A stretch of 64,000 nt of DNA from Bacteroides sp. GTDB taxonomy: Bacteria; Bacteroidota; Bacteroidia; Bacteroidales; Bacteroidaceae. The translations under genes were made by a program, and so were the position numbers. The first letter of the stretch is position 1. Each line of letters starts with the position of its first letter. The notes under the pieces are model-generated. The model had not been told where the DNA came from. It made no database searches and worked only from the letters and a program-made list of their open reading frames with translations. The DNA lies in the NCBI RefSeq assembly GCF_028690125.1, contig NZ_JAQVBV010000027.1, positions 1 to 64,000 on the forward strand. The letters are read 5' to 3'. This document shows, piece after piece, positions 43,147-52,317 of the stretch.

Positions 43147-45330
43147 ATGAAACATTTATTTAGCACATATTTATTCACGGTCTGCCTATTATTAGGTATT
43201 TGTCATATTAGTTTGGTAAAAGCTCAAATTACAACAGGCGAGTTTAAAAACCCTCCTATCAACTATCGACCTATTCCTCTTTGGTTTTGGAACAATAGCA
43301 CTATTCAGGGAGAAGAACTGCAAACACAATTCCAGCAGATGATAACGAAAGACGGATATGGAGGTTCTGCTATTCTTCCTTTTGGCAACAGATTTCGTCC
43401 TAAATATCTTTCGGACGAGTATTTTACTCTTTACGGAAAGGCAATAGAAGAAGCCGAGAAAGCAGGAGTAAAGTTGTCATTGTATGATGAATATGGTTTC
43501 CCCAGTGGAAGTATGGGAGCTATCAATGGAGACGATACTCCACGTTTTATGAACAAATATCCGGATGCTACCATTAAACGACTGGATAAGATAGAATATT
43601 CGGTATCATCAGGAGGCATATTCAACCAATCTATTCCGAAAGGCGATATAATGGCAGTAGTTGCGATGGATACAATTACTTTCAAACGAATATCATTAAG
43701 AAACCAGCTACAAAACGGCAAAGTGAATTGGAATATTCCACAAGGGGCATGGAAGGTGTTTTTCTTTGTCTGCGTAAAAGACGGTGATCCTAATGTGGAC
43801 TATTTATCGCCAGATGCCGTCAAACTATTCATAAAGGAAACACATGAATCTTATTATAAACATTTTCCTAAAGCTTTCGGTAAAACCATTACCACCACCT
43901 TTTTTGACGAGCCTACCATGTATAGGGCAAGTGGAAGAATATGGACGAATGATTTTAACGACAAATTCATCAAACAATACGGATTCTCACCAGATTTGTT
44001 ATATCCAGCACTATGGTATAACATAGGTGAAGACACTGCCGCCGCACGTAATTATCTATTCGGGTTCCGTTCGCAACTGTATGCAGAAGGATTTATGAAA
44101 ACGATTCAGGAATGGTCAGAAGAACACAATATCCAATCTACCGGACATCAGGACCAGGAAGAGATTCTAAATCCGGTGAGTGTCTCTGGGGATCTAATGC
44201 TATGTGGAAAATATATGGGTATTCCGGGTATAGATAAAATAGGAGGAGGACGACCGACGGAACAATTCTATAAAGTAGTATCTTCTTCTGCCCATAATTG
44301 GGATAAAGCATTCGTGATGTCCGAAACATATGGAGCCATGGGAAATATTTCCGTGAAAACTCTTTATCAGATTGCTATGGAGCAGTACACAAAGGGAATC
44401 AATCACTTGATCCCTCATGCTGTATGGTACAATGATCAGTCTGTGACATTCCTTCCCGAACTGTCATATCGTAATCCTCTTTATAACAAAGATTTACCTG
44501 AGTTCAATCAATTTCTATCACGCTTAAATTATGTTTTAGCCAGAGCAGGTAGCCATGTAGCTGATATTGCGATGGTCTATCCAATAGAATCTTTACAAGC
44601 TGAACACTATCTGGACGGTTCTAAAGGTTATTATGAAGGAGGAGTAGACATACCCAATGTTGATTATACCCATATATCAACCATATTGACAGACAGTATA
44701 GGAAAAGATTTCACTTATTTACATCCTGAAGTTATCAACGACAAATGTCAAATAAAAAACGGTAAGTTAATTCTCAATAATAAAATCAATAAAGAGAAAT
44801 ACAGTATACTGATTATACCCGGCATGAAAACAATATCAGTAGCCAATTTAAAAATAATAGAAAGGTTTTATAACGCCGGTGGATGTATATTGTTTACCAC
44901 TCAACTTCCTGAACAATCTGTTGAATTCGGTCAAAACAGGAAAGTCAAAAGTATTATTCAAAGGATGCTAAATAACAATAAAGGCAAAGGAAAAACTTTC
45001 TTTATCCCAGACCCTTCGTCGGAAACCATAAAAAGAATATTAGATACGTGCGAACTTACTTTCGATGTAGCTTTCACAAACCAACAACCGCTGAATTACA
45101 TACATAAAGTATATGATGACTGTTCTGTATACTACTTTGCCAACTTAGGCGAGTCACCACGTAATTCGGAAATAGTACTTAAAGGAAAAATAAATCCGGT
45201 TCTATTCAATCCACATACAGGTGAAACAAGTAAAGTATCCTTTAATCATCAAACGATGAATAATACGGATGTTACCATACTAACATTACCTTTACAAGGC
45301 AACTCATCCGTATTCCTGATAGAGCAATAG
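43147..45330 (+). CDS. secreted glycoside hydrolase, GH106/alpha-L-rhamnosidase-like
   Basis: The 727-residue protein has a signal peptide (about 1-26). The N-terminal barrel domain includes RPIPLWFWNN (about 41-50), SLYDEYGFPSG (about 111-121), TTFFDEPTMY, TGHQDQEE and MSETYGAMG, all clustered carboxylates of the sort that form the active site in GH106 and related families. The C-terminal half (about 470-727) is beta-rich. GH106 enzymes remove alpha-L-rhamnose from plant rhamnogalacturonan, but they are usually longer (about 1000), so this may be a related uncharacterised family. It lies next to a GH2 remnant and a DUF1080 gene and has its own -7 box. Confidence 0.65.
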   Translation: MKHLFSTYLFTVCLLLGICHISLVKAQITTGEFKNPPINYRPIPLWFWNNSTIQGEELQTQFQQMITKDGYGGSAILPFGNRFRPKYLSDEYFTLYGKAIEEAEKAGVKLSLYDEYGFPSGSMGAINGDDTPRFMNKYPDATIKRLDKIEYSVSSGGIFNQSIPKGDIMAVVAMDTITFKRISLRNQLQNGKVNWNIPQGAWKVFFFVCVKDGDPNVDYLSPDAVKLFIKETHESYYKHFPKAFGKTITTTFFDEPTMYRASGRIWTNDFNDKFIKQYGFSPDLLYPALWYNIGEDTAAARNYLFGFRSQLYAEGFMKTIQEWSEEHNIQSTGHQDQEEILNPVSVSGDLMLCGKYMGIPGIDKIGGGRPTEQFYKVVSSSAHNWDKAFVMSETYGAMGNISVKTLYQIAMEQYTKGINHLIPHAVWYNDQSVTFLPELSYRNPLYNKDLPEFNQFLSRLNYVLARAGSHVADIAMVYPIESLQAEHYLDGSKGYYEGGVDIPNVDYTHISTILTDSIGKDFTYLHPEVINDKCQIKNGKLILNNKINKEKYSILIIPGMKTISVANLKIIERFYNAGGCILFTTQLPEQSVEFGQNRKVKSIIQRMLNNNKGKGKTFFIPDPSSETIKRILDTCELTFDVAFTNQQPLNYIHKVYDDCSVYYFANLGESPRNSEIVLKGKINPVLFNPHTGETSKVSFNHQTMNNTDVTILTLPLQGNSSVFLIEQ

Positions 45331-45441
45331 AAGAATGAAATGCTTGTCAATAAATCGTTTCCTTATTGGGTCATTCATACGATTTCGACAAAAGATAAGC
45401 AACATATAGCATTATAATGCCAGCTAAGAAAACGTATTTTA

Positions 45442-45473
45442 TTTGTATCTTCTATGGTTTCTAATTATCTTTG
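45442..45473 (+). promoter_or_regulatory. trpS promoter
   Basis: TTTG at 45442-45445, a 20-nt spacer and TATCTTTG at 45466-45473. The trpS ATG is 25 nt downstream. Confidence 0.65.
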
Positions 45474-45497
45474 TACCTCCATATTAAATATATAGCA

Positions 45498-46595
45498 ATG
45501 AGCAAAGAAAAAATTATACTGACGGGGGACCGTCCTACCGGAAGACTCCACATAGGACATTATGTTGGTTCACTGAAACGCAGAGTTGAACTGCAAGATG
45601 CGTGTGACTACAGCAAGATGTTTATTTTTATCGCTGATGCGCAAGCATTGACCGACAATATAGATAACCCTGAAAAGGTACGGCAGAATGTGATTGAGGT
45701 AGCTCTTGATTATCTTGCTTGTGGACTAGACCCTGAAAAGGCTACTATTTTTATCCAATCTCAGATACCAGAACTATGCGAACTGAGTTTCTACTTTATG
45801 GACCTCGTTACAGTGTCTCGCTTACAGCGTAACCCAACTGTAAAGTCAGAGATCCAGATGCGTAACTTCGAAACAAGCATACCAGTAGGTTTCTTTACTT
45901 ATCCAATCAGTCAGGCAGCAGATATTACTGCTTTCCGTGCAACAACTGTTCCTGTAGGTGAAGATCAAGAACCGATGCTCGAACAGGCGCGCGAAATTGT
46001 ACGCCGTTTCAATTATATCTATGGTGAAACTCTTGTTGAACCGGAAATACTGTTGCCGGATAACGCTGCTTGTCTGCGTCTGCCGGGAACCGATGGTAAA
46101 GCTAAAATGAGCAAATCTTTAGGTAACTGTATCTACCTTTCGGAGAGTGCAGATGAAATCCAAAAGAAAATCATGAGTATGTACACCGATCCGGGACACC
46201 TCCGCGTACAAGATCCAGGAAAGATTGAAGGTAATACTGTATTTACTTATCTGGACGCTTTCTGTCGTCCGGAGCATTTTGAACTTTATTTACCGGATTA
46301 TCCAAATCTGGATGAACTGAAAGCTCATTACCAACGTGGCGGACTGGGCGACGTGAAAGTGAAACGTTTCTTGAATGCTATTATGCAAGAAATGCTCGAA
46401 CCGATCCGTAACCGCCGCAAAGAGTTCAGCAAAGATATTCCTGCTGTTTATGAAATGTTAAAGAATGGTTGCGAAGTAGCAAGAGCTGCTGCAGCCGATA
46501 CACTGTCAGATGTGAAAAAAGCAATGAAAATCAATTATTTCGACGATGCGGAATTGATTGCGGAACAGGTGAAACGTTTCTCTGAGCAGGAATAA
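45498..46595 (+). CDS. trpS: tryptophanyl-tRNA synthetase
   Basis: From the ATG at 45498 (MSKEKIILTGDRPTGRLHIGHYVGSL) the protein has 365 residues; the nine upstream codons overlap the promoter and are not used. It is class I with HIGH as LHIGH and KMSKS as GKAKMSKSLGN. SQAADITAFRA and VGEDQEPMLEQAREI mark the Trp-binding region. The insertion between them is longer than in E. coli TrpS (334), as usual in Bacteroidetes. It is a single-gene unit; an IS3 remnant follows its end. Confidence 0.94.
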   Translation: MSKEKIILTGDRPTGRLHIGHYVGSLKRRVELQDACDYSKMFIFIADAQALTDNIDNPEKVRQNVIEVALDYLACGLDPEKATIFIQSQIPELCELSFYFMDLVTVSRLQRNPTVKSEIQMRNFETSIPVGFFTYPISQAADITAFRATTVPVGEDQEPMLEQAREIVRRFNYIYGETLVEPEILLPDNAACLRLPGTDGKAKMSKSLGNCIYLSESADEIQKKIMSMYTDPGHLRVQDPGKIEGNTVFTYLDAFCRPEHFELYLPDYPNLDELKAHYQRGGLGDVKVKRFLNAIMQEMLEPIRNRRKEFSKDIPAVYEMLKNGCEVARAAAADTLSDVKKAMKINYFDDAELIAEQVKRFSEQE

Positions 46596-46739
46596 ATAAC
46601 TCGTAAAAAGAAAACGATATTATAAACTTTATTAATGTGCACCCCAAAAGTTAAATATAAAATTTTTGGGGTGCATTGCATATCTGTATACGATTACACC
46701 AATATGATAAATATGGAGAAGCCGGCTTAAATAGAAAGA

Positions 46740-46952
46740 CAAATAATACAAAACATATCCCGCAAAGGTAACTGCCTTGACAATGCAATGGCTCAGAACT
46801 TCTTTGGTATCATGAAATCTGAGCTGCTCTATGTAGAGAAGTATGAAACGGTCACTGCTTTTAGGAGGGCTTTATAAGAATATATAGAGTATTACAACAA
46901 ATTAAAATTAAGAAGAAAGAGTCCGGTGCAATATCGAACTCTTTCTTCTTAA
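46740..46952 (+). pseudogene. truncated, interrupted IS3 transposase (OrfB) C-terminus
   Basis: The frame reads ISRKGNCLDNAMAQNFFG then IMKSELLYVEKYETV and, after an in-frame TAA at 46875-46877, EYIEYYNKLKLRRKSP. This is the last part of the DDE domain, including the Glu-containing FFGIMKSE segment, of IS3 OrfB. Everything before it, including both Asp residues, is missing. The last stop is at 46950-46952. Confidence 0.85.
46910..46950. terminator. hairpin at the IS3 remnant end
   Basis: A perfect 13-bp inverted repeat (AAGAAGAAAGAGT at 46910-46922 and ACTCTTTCTTCTT at 46938-46950) lies at the 3' end of the transposase remnant. It may stop transcription from trpS or from the OmpA-family gene. 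Confidence 0.55.
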
Positions 46953-47000
46953 TTCTATTAATATTTTAACCTGTCCAACTTTTTGGCGGTCACTTCACAA

Positions 47001-48188
47001 TCAATTATTAGACTCTACCAATACTACACGGTTCAAAATCGGCTGACCAAACTTATCAACACCACCACCAGCAGTGATAGATAATCTATCTGCTGAGATA
47101 CCATACTTCTTAACTAATAAGTCCTTAACAACTTGGGCACGTTCCATACTCAGTTTTTGGTTAATGGAAGGAGTACCTGTCGCAGAGTCTGCATATCCAT
47201 TGATTACATATTTAGAATTTGGGAATTCTTTCATCTTGCTTACAAGATATGACAAGTTCATTTCTTCTTGCGGAGACAATTTGTATGAACCAATCGTAAA
47301 GAATACAGTACGCGGAGCAATATTTGCATCAGTTACAACAACCTCTTCAGTGTCTTCCACCTCAACCGGTTGTTGTGCATTTGCCAATTGCTGTTGTAAA
47401 GCTATGTTAGCAGCTGCCATTGCATTCATCTGATTACGCATCTGTTGTAACTCGAGTTCTGAGATAATCTGAGGAACTGGACGTTGGAATCCACGATTTG
47501 GGAAATAATAAGTTAGACCAAGTGTAGCACCAAGCATACCATCATAATCACGTTTACCTCCGTGTTCACCATCAAACTTACCTTCCAAACCCGTTGCACT
47601 TAATTCCAGATTCAAGTCAAGCGCATTCGACAAACGGAAACGGTTGATAATACCTGCATTGAACGTAGCCGCATTTACATGAGGTCTTGTGTATGAATGA
47701 GTGAATCCAGCACCAATATACGGAATGATTTCATACACACGATTAGGATTGTAACCACCAAACAGAGCATTCAGATTAAACATGATGTCACCATGCAAAT
47801 TCATATAGTCCCATCTTTGTTTATAACTACCATCGTCTCTAGGACCACCGACTACATATTCTGCAGTCTCACTGGTAGTGAAACCTTTTGCTTGCAATCC
47901 GCTATATTGCATACGTAATCCCAAGCCGGGAGTGAACCATTTGCCAAGTGAAACATTCAGTGTAGGAGCTACGCGGTCTCTGAATTTACCAATATGATCA
48001 TTATTACCAAACAGAACCTGAGCACCACCTCCCACTGAGAAGAACCAGTTACTCCAGAACGGGTTCGTTAATACTTGATATTTGTCTTGTACCTGAATTA
48101 CTTCGTATTCAGTTACGGTCATAGTCTGTTGCGCAGAAGCGACAGAAGCAACGCCGGCAAAAGCCAGCAACATGAGAATCTTTTTCAT
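47001..48188 (-). CDS. OmpA-family outer-membrane protein
   Basis: The 395-residue protein has a signal peptide (about 1-20), an N-terminal beta-barrel (about 30-235) and a coiled linker with Gln/Asn/Ala repeats (about 240-275). The C-terminal OmpA domain (about 290-395) has YVINGYADSATG, LSMERAQVVKDLLVKKYG and NRVVLV, which bind peptidoglycan. This is the major porin-like OmpA of Bacteroides type. It is last in the minus-strand series and ends 3 bp from the IS3 remnant; the last residues ESNN may have been altered by that insertion. Confidence 0.92.
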   Translation of the reverse strand: MKKILMLLAFAGVASVASAQQTMTVTEYEVIQVQDKYQVLTNPFWSNWFFSVGGGAQVLFGNNDHIGKFRDRVAPTLNVSLGKWFTPGLGLRMQYSGLQAKGFTTSETAEYVVGGPRDDGSYKQRWDYMNLHGDIMFNLNALFGGYNPNRVYEIIPYIGAGFTHSYTRPHVNAATFNAGIINRFRLSNALDLNLELSATGLEGKFDGEHGGKRDYDGMLGATLGLTYYFPNRGFQRPVPQIISELELQQMRNQMNAMAAANIALQQQLANAQQPVEVEDTEEVVVTDANIAPRTVFFTIGSYKLSPQEEMNLSYLVSKMKEFPNSKYVINGYADSATGTPSINQKLSMERAQVVKDLLVKKYGISADRLSITAGGGVDKFGQPILNRVVLVESNN

Positions 48189-48291
48189 ATACCTTAATAG
48201 TTAAGTGGTTATTATATTCTTTTCTTTGTTGAACTATTTAAATAACACGAACAGAACTAAAAGGTTTTAAGAAAAGATGATTTTATTTGTT

Positions 48292-50193
48292 TTATTTGAA
48301 TAATCTTTCGATATCTTCTTCCTTGATAGTTGTCAAAACGATTTTTCCATCTGGGGTATAATTAGGTGAAGGACAGGCAAAAAGACTATCCACCAAACTT
48401 ACCATTTCATCGTTCCTTAACACCTGACCATAAACAATTGCTGATGCGCGAGCCAATGTTAAAGCTAAAATATTTTGGATTTCTTCTTTGACATCATTTC
48501 CTTTTTCCATAGCTGTATGTAGCATATTGCGCACCAACTCCACCGGATTCAATCCTTCAACACCTGCCGGGATACCATTAATAGCATAACTTCCTCCTCC
48601 CAGATCACTCAAATCAAAGCCTATTGCCAATAAATCATCCATAATACTTTGTAATACGGCTGCTTCCGAGGCAGGTAACTGTAAGATATCAGGGAAAAGT
48701 ACCCCTTGTGAGACACCTTGTTTTTGACGTATCTGAAGCATATAGCGATCAAATAGCACACGAATATGTGCCCGGTGTTGATCTATTAGCATTAATCCTG
48801 ATTTCACAGAAGTCAGAATAAACCGCCCTTTGAATTGCAAATGAAGATTCCCTTTTTCCATCACGGATTCATCAGTATATAATGTAGATGAAATAGCAGA
48901 CACAGTTGAAACAACACTTTCCTCAGCTATAACCGATTGTTCCACAGAGAATAATTTTTCCCAATCTTTCTCTGATTCAGATTGCAGTTCATTCATTTTG
49001 CTAGCTTTAGTCAGCCCACTATACAATCCTTCCCATTCTACCTTCTGACGATTATATGATCCACCATTACCACCTCCAGTGGAAGTTTTGAAAGGATTAA
49101 AATCTGAATCATAATGTACTTCCGGAGGTGCAGGAGGGCGATTTTGTTCGAATGCAGGAATATCCGGCATATCCTCCGTATCAAAATCAATAGAAGGAAT
49201 AGCACTAAACTTTCCTAATGACTCTTTAACGGCCGCCGAAAGAATTTGCCAGATAGCTTGTTCATTCTCAAATTTGATTTCGGTCTTAGTTGGATGGATA
49301 TTCACATCAATATTAGCCGGATCTACCTCAAAGTAAATAAAGTAAGAGACTTGTTCACCAACAGGAATCAGCTGTTCATAAGCCTCCGTCACGGCCTTAT
49401 GGAAATAAGGATGACGCATATAACGTCCATTGACAAAGAAATATTGATGTGCTCCTTTCTTACGGGCAGTTTCCGGTTTGGCAACAAAACCCGTTATCTT
49501 TGCCATAGTAGTATTAACCTCTATATTTAGCAACTGCTGATTAAGCTTCTTACCAAAAATAGCCATAATACGTTGTCTTAAAAGAGATACAGGTAAATTG
49601 AATAATTCTGAATCATTGCTATATAATGAAAAAGCAACTTCCGGATGTACCAGAGCAATACGTTCAAATTCAGCCAGAATATTACTTAACTCTGTAGAAT
49701 TTGCCTTCAAAAATTTCCGCCGTGCAGGTATATTAAAAAACAGGTTTTTCACAGAGAAGTTACTTCCTTTCGCACAAGAAACAGCTTCCTGACTTTCAAC
49801 TTTAGAGCCGGCAATGACCAATCTTGTACCTAATTCTTCCGATTCAAGACGTGTTTTCAATTCTACTTGAGCCACAGCAGCAATAGAAGCTAAAGCCTCC
49901 CCACGGAATCCCATCGTACGTAAAGCAAATAAATCAGCTGCTTCCCGTATCTTGGAAGTCGCATGACGTTCAAAGGCAAGCCGCGCATCTGTCTCCGACA
50001 TACCCTTTCCGTCATCAATGATCTGAATGCAAGTTTTTCCCGCATCAGTCACTAACACATGGATATTTTGGGCATCTGCATCAATTGCATTTTCTACCAG
50101 CTCCTTGATGACAGATGCGGGACGCTGTATCACTTCACCGGCAGCAATCTGATTAGCTACCGAATCAGGCAGCAAATGTATTATATCGCTCAT
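48292..50193 (-). CDS. mutL: DNA mismatch repair protein MutL
   Basis: From the ATG at 50193 (MSDIIHLLPDSVANQIAAGEVI) the protein has 633 residues. The GHKL ATPase domain (about 1-330) has the motifs ENAIDA, DDGKGM, GFRGEALASI and the FVNGRYMRHP segment. A linker (about 340-440) leads to the C-terminal dimerisation domain. In endonuclease-type MutL the C-terminal motif DQHA-x2-E-x4-E is found; here it reads DQHRAHIRVLFD, without the glutamates, so nuclease activity is doubtful. It is the terminal gene of the run from recQ through ostA. Confidence 0.93.
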   Translation of the reverse strand: MSDIIHLLPDSVANQIAAGEVIQRPASVIKELVENAIDADAQNIHVLVTDAGKTCIQIIDDGKGMSETDARLAFERHATSKIREAADLFALRTMGFRGEALASIAAVAQVELKTRLESEELGTRLVIAGSKVESQEAVSCAKGSNFSVKNLFFNIPARRKFLKANSTELSNILAEFERIALVHPEVAFSLYSNDSELFNLPVSLLRQRIMAIFGKKLNQQLLNIEVNTTMAKITGFVAKPETARKKGAHQYFFVNGRYMRHPYFHKAVTEAYEQLIPVGEQVSYFIYFEVDPANIDVNIHPTKTEIKFENEQAIWQILSAAVKESLGKFSAIPSIDFDTEDMPDIPAFEQNRPPAPPEVHYDSDFNPFKTSTGGGNGGSYNRQKVEWEGLYSGLTKASKMNELQSESEKDWEKLFSVEQSVIAEESVVSTVSAISSTLYTDESVMEKGNLHLQFKGRFILTSVKSGLMLIDQHRAHIRVLFDRYMLQIRQKQGVSQGVLFPDILQLPASEAAVLQSIMDDLLAIGFDLSDLGGGSYAINGIPAGVEGLNPVELVRNMLHTAMEKGNDVKEEIQNILALTLARASAIVYGQVLRNDEMVSLVDSLFACPSPNYTPDGKIVLTTIKEEDIERLFK

Positions 50194-50263
50194 AATTATC
50201 AATTTAAAAGGTAAAAATGAAGAATCCGGCCCACAATCTATATCATAAGTCTTTAATCTTCGA

Positions 50264-50566
50264 TTAAAACGACCAATTTCCTGTATGTAAATAATGCCAC
50301 AAGAACAGGAGAAAAGCTACAATAAGCAATATGATTCCAAAAGAAACAGGCTTTCGACCACTAGCTTTTCTTCGTTTCAGGTGTGTAGTTCCTTCAACAA
50401 ACTTTCCACGAATGTCTTCCGGAGTAAACTCTTTCTCAGGAAGCATCCCCAAATCACGTTTTGCCTTATCCTCCATCTTAGCAAGTTTTTCCTTCCGCTC
50501 ATCCACATAAATATATTGATGATTAAATCTGCGAGGTTTTCTCATTGAATTGAAAAACATTCCCAT
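50264..50566 (-). CDS. small single-helix membrane protein
   Basis: The 100-residue protein has a basic N-terminal part, a charged central region and one C-terminal membrane helix (about 74-90, ending WHYLHTGNW). ATGs at 50566, 50560 and 50545 are all possible; the first starts 1 bp after the ostA-like stop, which favours translational coupling. The RFNHQYIYVDERKEKL segment recurs in Bacteroides genomes next to the ostA-like gene, as I recall. Function unknown; a structural or regulatory role in envelope assembly fits the context. Confidence 0.75.
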   Translation of the reverse strand: MGMFFNSMRKPRRFNHQYIYVDERKEKLAKMEDKAKRDLGMLPEKEFTPEDIRGKFVEGTTHLKRRKASGRKPVSFGIILLIVAFLLFLWHYLHTGNWSF

Positions 50567-50567
50567 A

Positions 50568-52298
50568 CTATTTCATATTAATCAGGTTTCGCTTATCTGT
50601 TTTCGGTTTCCTATCAGTTGTCGGTTTCAACGACTCTCCTGCCTTCTTGCCCCTCCAATCAAATATATCGTCTTTACTCAAAGGACGAATATAATCGAAC
50701 CAAGCAAATGTGGGCAGACGTAACTTATCGGGTGGTATCTGGTCCATTGGATACATGGTTCCATTCGACTTACCGTCAAATTTTCCTTTCTCCATTTTCC
50801 TTTCTTTCAAAAAAAGATGGAGTAAACTTCCTTCCGAGTTATTAAATCCAGTCATTGTACTATCTTTCTCTTCCGGATAAAAAGCTGTTTGAACATTGCC
50901 AATCACTTCAATATGCCGCATATCACCATCTACAAAGTATGCTTTCATTTCTTTTCCGGCTACTTGATTGTAATGAATTGAATCTTTCATCTCTACTGTC
51001 AGTGCCTGATTAATAATATGTACCCAATCAATCGTACTATCATTCATATAGATTTTAATCTCTTCACCTAGTAACTGTTGTCCTTCATTCCAAAGAATCG
51101 GGTCACGATACATGGTCATACATGAATCCTTTGAATTATAAACCAATGAGTCGCAAACTCCTTGTACATCCGTACGATACATACGCACTTTGTGGTATGC
51201 CTTCATCAAACGATACAAAGAATCTGTATTCAAGTTATAAGATACAACCTGCAAAGTATCTCCATGCAAGTATAAGCTGTCACCTTGAGAGTAATCTATT
51301 GCAACGGCGCGTTTTGTAGCAAAGGCAGAGTCAGTCAATTCATTATAAAAACAATAATCGCCTGTCAGTATATTCTTATTAATAGTATCATTCATTCGTA
51401 CATTTTCAAATGCCTCACCATATCCGGCTTTCCTATCGTAGAATAAACTGTCACCGACCAATTTCTTACCTTGATTCGTCAAAATGGAACGATCCAGTAA
51501 TTCCGCCTGTTCACTCAATGTATTATAAAGGCCCCGTTCAGAATAGATATGATTATTATCACTTACAATATTAGAAGGACCTAGGATATTGGCTACTTTA
51601 TTGAATGTATTATACCTCAATGTATCAGACGTCAATACAAATTTTGGATTTACCAGTTTTACATCATGGTTGAATACAGACTGCTTGGTAGCGGGACTGT
51701 ATTCTCCCCAATCTGAAGTTAGCACATTTTCTTCGTCCATGAGCGTTCCACCCTCAAAATAGTACCCAAGATCGTATAGACGGTCATAGTTTAAGCTATC
51801 AGTCAGCAAAGTGGTATTCCGATTAACCATCTTCACATTTTCACGTAATTGAGCTATTTGCGTTTGTCCATCGTAGTAAAGATAATCTGCATCAATAAAC
51901 AAAGTATCTCCTTGGCGCATTTTGACATTATCAAATGCTTCAAATGAATTAGTCTTCTCAAAAAGCAATGCACTGTCACAATACATATACATACTGTCAT
52001 GGCGAATCTCGACATTACCAATTAAGATTTGTATATCAGGACGTAGTTGCTTATCAGCATGCACTTCATCAGAATGCAACAAATGGACTTTTGTTTTTTT
52101 ATTCTGTGGCTGCATATTGGTACTTTGCTTTGTTTTAGACGTATCATTAGTCGTCTTCGTTCTGGAATCCGAAGCATTTAATTTCTGTCCGGTAGGTTTT
52201 ATCTGGGCTACAAGACATACGCCAAACAGGCATAGAAAGGCTATCAGAAGCCATCTATGCCTGTCTTGTTGTTTTTCTTTTTTATTCAGTTTCAGCAT
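50568..52298 (-). CDS. OstA/LptA-like lipopolysaccharide-assembly protein
   Basis: The 576-residue protein has an N-terminal membrane helix or signal anchor (about 15-33). It has a series of OstA-like beta-jellyroll repeats (from about 65 to 520) with the pattern L-x-D-x(2)-Y/F...G/N-V-x(2)-N/M, as in LptA and the N-terminal part of LptD. Such proteins bridge the periplasm for LPS transport; Bacteroidetes have these longer OstA-like proteins. It sits between three SurA/parvulin-like PPIases and a small membrane protein, which supports an outer-membrane biogenesis role. The exact partner cannot be named. Confidence 0.85.
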   Translation of the reverse strand: MLKLNKKEKQQDRHRWLLIAFLCLFGVCLVAQIKPTGQKLNASDSRTKTTNDTSKTKQSTNMQPQNKKTKVHLLHSDEVHADKQLRPDIQILIGNVEIRHDSMYMYCDSALLFEKTNSFEAFDNVKMRQGDTLFIDADYLYYDGQTQIAQLRENVKMVNRNTTLLTDSLNYDRLYDLGYYFEGGTLMDEENVLTSDWGEYSPATKQSVFNHDVKLVNPKFVLTSDTLRYNTFNKVANILGPSNIVSDNNHIYSERGLYNTLSEQAELLDRSILTNQGKKLVGDSLFYDRKAGYGEAFENVRMNDTINKNILTGDYCFYNELTDSAFATKRAVAIDYSQGDSLYLHGDTLQVVSYNLNTDSLYRLMKAYHKVRMYRTDVQGVCDSLVYNSKDSCMTMYRDPILWNEGQQLLGEEIKIYMNDSTIDWVHIINQALTVEMKDSIHYNQVAGKEMKAYFVDGDMRHIEVIGNVQTAFYPEEKDSTMTGFNNSEGSLLHLFLKERKMEKGKFDGKSNGTMYPMDQIPPDKLRLPTFAWFDYIRPLSKDDIFDWRGKKAGESLKPTTDRKPKTDKRNLINMK

Positions 52299-52317
52299 AA
52301 AATCAAGCTGTTAAACA

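Larger units (their letters stand above)
46636..46998 (+). mobile_element. IS3-family insertion sequence remnant
   Basis: The 3' end of an IS3/IS150-type transposase with flanking ends is left. Left end is near TGCACCCCAAAAGTT (46638), right end near GGCGGTCACTTCAC (46985-46998), whose complement GTGAAGTGACCGCC is typical of such ends. The two ends no longer match well. The right end nearly touches the stop codon of the OmpA-family gene, so the element inserted there. Confidence 0.75.
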
